Part shown: piece by piece, positions 62,976 through 64,000 of the stretch
Position numbering within the stretch: position 1 is the stretch's first letter
Layout: every line of letters begins with the position of its first letter
Source: Lachnospiraceae bacterium
GTDB lineage: Bacteria > Bacillota > Clostridia > Lachnospirales > Lachnospiraceae
DNA length: 64,000 nucleotides
Reading direction: 5' to 3'
NCBI GenBank assembly: GCA_902363675.1
Contig: CABJAV010000001.1
Location: 124,001-188,000, forward strand
Program-made: the position numbers and the translations under genes
The notes under the pieces: model-generated
What the model was told of the DNA's origin: nothing
What the model saw: only the letters and a program-made list of their open reading frames with translations
Databases searched by the model: none

Positions 62976-64000
62976 ATGAAACAAAGCACCAAATACCTAA
63001 AAATACTTTGCAACATGATAGCGGCTATTTTGATTCTTGTGTTCGTGATCTGCATCGTGCCGCGTCTGATCAGTTACTTTATGCCATTTGTGGTTGGCTT
63101 TTTACTGGCATTGATTGCAAATCCGGTCGTGAAATTTTTGGAAAAGAAAATAAAAATCAAGCGTAAATACGGAACCGTGATTATGATCGCAGGGGTTATT
63201 GCTGTAATCGTATTGATCTGTTATGGAAGCATTTCGCTTCTGGCAACCGGTTTGCGTGGATTTATGGATTATCTTCCGACGATGTATTCCAACGCTGGAA
63301 CAGAACTTACCGAGGCTGGAAATCAGCTGCAAAGTATTCTTGATAAAATCCCGTTTATCAAAAGCTTTGATGTTGACAGTCTTGGAAATTCACTACATAA
63401 TATTGTACAAGACTTTCTATCAGGTTCCGGTGGAAACAGTGTTTCCGTTATCGGCGATGTGGCAAAAAGCATACCGGATATACTGGTTGGTGTTATTGTT
63501 GGATTGCTTGCTACATACTTTTTTATTGCGGATAATGAGAAACTTTTGAACATGGCAAGCAGTCATGTATCAGATGAGTTTCGTGAAAAGACGACACGTG
63601 TATATCGTCAGCTCGTACAGGTAGTCGGTGGATATTTCAAGGCACAGTTTAAGATCATGGGTGTGATTTATGTCATCATCTTTATTGGACTTTTGATCCT
63701 GCGTGTTCGCTATGCATGGCTGATTGCATTTGGTATTGCATTTTTAGACATGCTTCCGGTATTTGGAACCGGTACGGTATTGTGTCCGTGGGCAGTGGTC
63801 AAATTGTTTTCCGGAAATTATATGATCGCTATCGGTATGCTGATTTTATATGGGATTTCACTTGTCGTACATCAGCTCGTACAGCCGAAACTGATAGGAG
63901 ATTCTGTCGGAATGGATCCGTTTGCAACACTTTTCTTTATGTACATCGGCTATCAGAGCTGTGGGGTACTTGGAATGATTATTGCCATTCCAATTGGTAT
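62976..64000 (+). CDS. AI-2E/YtvI-family membrane transporter (partial)
   Basis: The first ~341 residues are in the window; the gene runs off the right edge. The sequence has paired N-terminal helices (MIAAILILVFVICIVPRLIS, then MPFVVGFLLALIANPVV), an external region, and the conserved FGIAFLDMLPVFGTGTVLCPW followed by LVQPKLIGDSVGMDP. This fits the AI-2E transporter family and most closely its sporulation-type YtvI branch. GGAAGG lies nine bases before ATG 62976. It appears unrelated to the polysaccharide genes and marks the end of the accessory region. Confidence 0.85.
   Translation, partial: MKQSTKYLKILCNMIAAILILVFVICIVPRLISYFMPFVVGFLLALIANPVVKFLEKKIKIKRKYGTVIMIAGVIAVIVLICYGSISLLATGLRGFMDYLPTMYSNAGTELTEAGNQLQSILDKIPFIKSFDVDSLGNSLHNIVQDFLSGSGGNSVSVIGDVAKSIPDILVGVIVGLLATYFFIADNEKLLNMASSHVSDEFREKTTRVYRQLVQVVGGYFKAQFKIMGVIYVIIFIGLLILRVRYAWLIAFGIAFLDMLPVFGTGTVLCPWAVVKLFSGNYMIAIGMLILYGISLVVHQLVQPKLIGDSVGMDPFATLFFMYIGYQSCGVLGMIIAIPIG

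Noticed and set aside
1..64000. CRISPR array, rRNA operon or complete insertion sequence
   Set aside because: No regularly spaced repeats, rRNA cores or DDE/serine transposase genes were recognised on either strand.

Overview
The window reads as chromosome from a low-GC, Gram-positive anaerobe of the Clostridia, most likely a Lachnospiraceae. The reasons are the gene families present (paired YhgE/Pip proteins, a clostridial dgt-dnaG-rpoD-trmK block, a class A RNase P RNA, an AspTC with separate pyrB and pyrI, DUF5685 and CmpB-type membrane proteins, a YtvI-like protein at the right edge), strong AGGAGG-type ribosome binding sites with frequent TTG starts, and TTGACA/TATAAT promoters. I cannot name the species from sequence alone.

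Layout. 1-6.4 kb: end of a probable VWA-type gene, a MoxR-like AAA ATPase, and two large YhgE/Pip membrane proteins flanking a small membrane protein. 6.4-14.2 kb: ilvE, a membrane-anchored amidase, a HEAT/methyltransferase protein, a GAF-PAS-GGDEF-EAL protein and the two-subunit serine dehydratase sdaAB-sdaAA. 14.2-16.3 kb: a small accessory patch with dinD, a decayed toxin-antitoxin module and two divergent tRNA-Leu genes. 16.4-18.5 kb: an ABC ATPase/permease pair. 18.6-25.8 kb: dgt, dnaG, rpoD, trmK, a TGS-uridine-kinase protein and rnpB. 25.8-29 kb: a queuosine-precursor operon (queD-queE-folE-queC-queF) behind a promoter, a candidate preQ1 riboswitch and a terminator. 29-33.8 kb: a zinc-ribbon protein, a DUF5685 protein, a J-domain protein, a PH-domain protein, pyrB-pyrI and a CmpB-type membrane protein. 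33.9-39 kb: the C5 tetrapyrrole set (precorrin-2 dehydrogenase, hemB, hemL, hemA, hemC). 39-41 kb: putP and a divergent XRE regulator.

41.2-62.9 kb is a surface-polysaccharide region. It holds a GT4-GT2 fusion, a TagGH-like ABC exporter with one ATPase and two permeases, a Wzy/WaaL-type membrane protein, a small secreted Fn3 protein, and three proteins sharing an uncharacterised 'ARDG ... SRKA ... DxGWxG' module, two of which also carry HAD phosphatase domains. It also holds an FrhB-pyruvyltransferase fusion, a metallophosphoesterase / PLD-like / radical-SAM fusion and a TagD-like cytidylyltransferase. The stretch from about 49.3 to 57.5 kb is visibly AT-richer than its surroundings and looks like a transferred cassette. 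It is followed by two copies of a ~1.2 kb unit encoding a PD-(D/E)XK-like protein, the second broken by one amber codon, with an internally deleted glf pseudogene between them.

The best candidates for undescribed biology are the metallophosphoesterase-PLD-like-radical SAM fusion with its overlapping cytidylyltransferase, and the ARDG module shared by three proteins of the polysaccharide region. All domain names are read by eye from motifs; no database search was possible.
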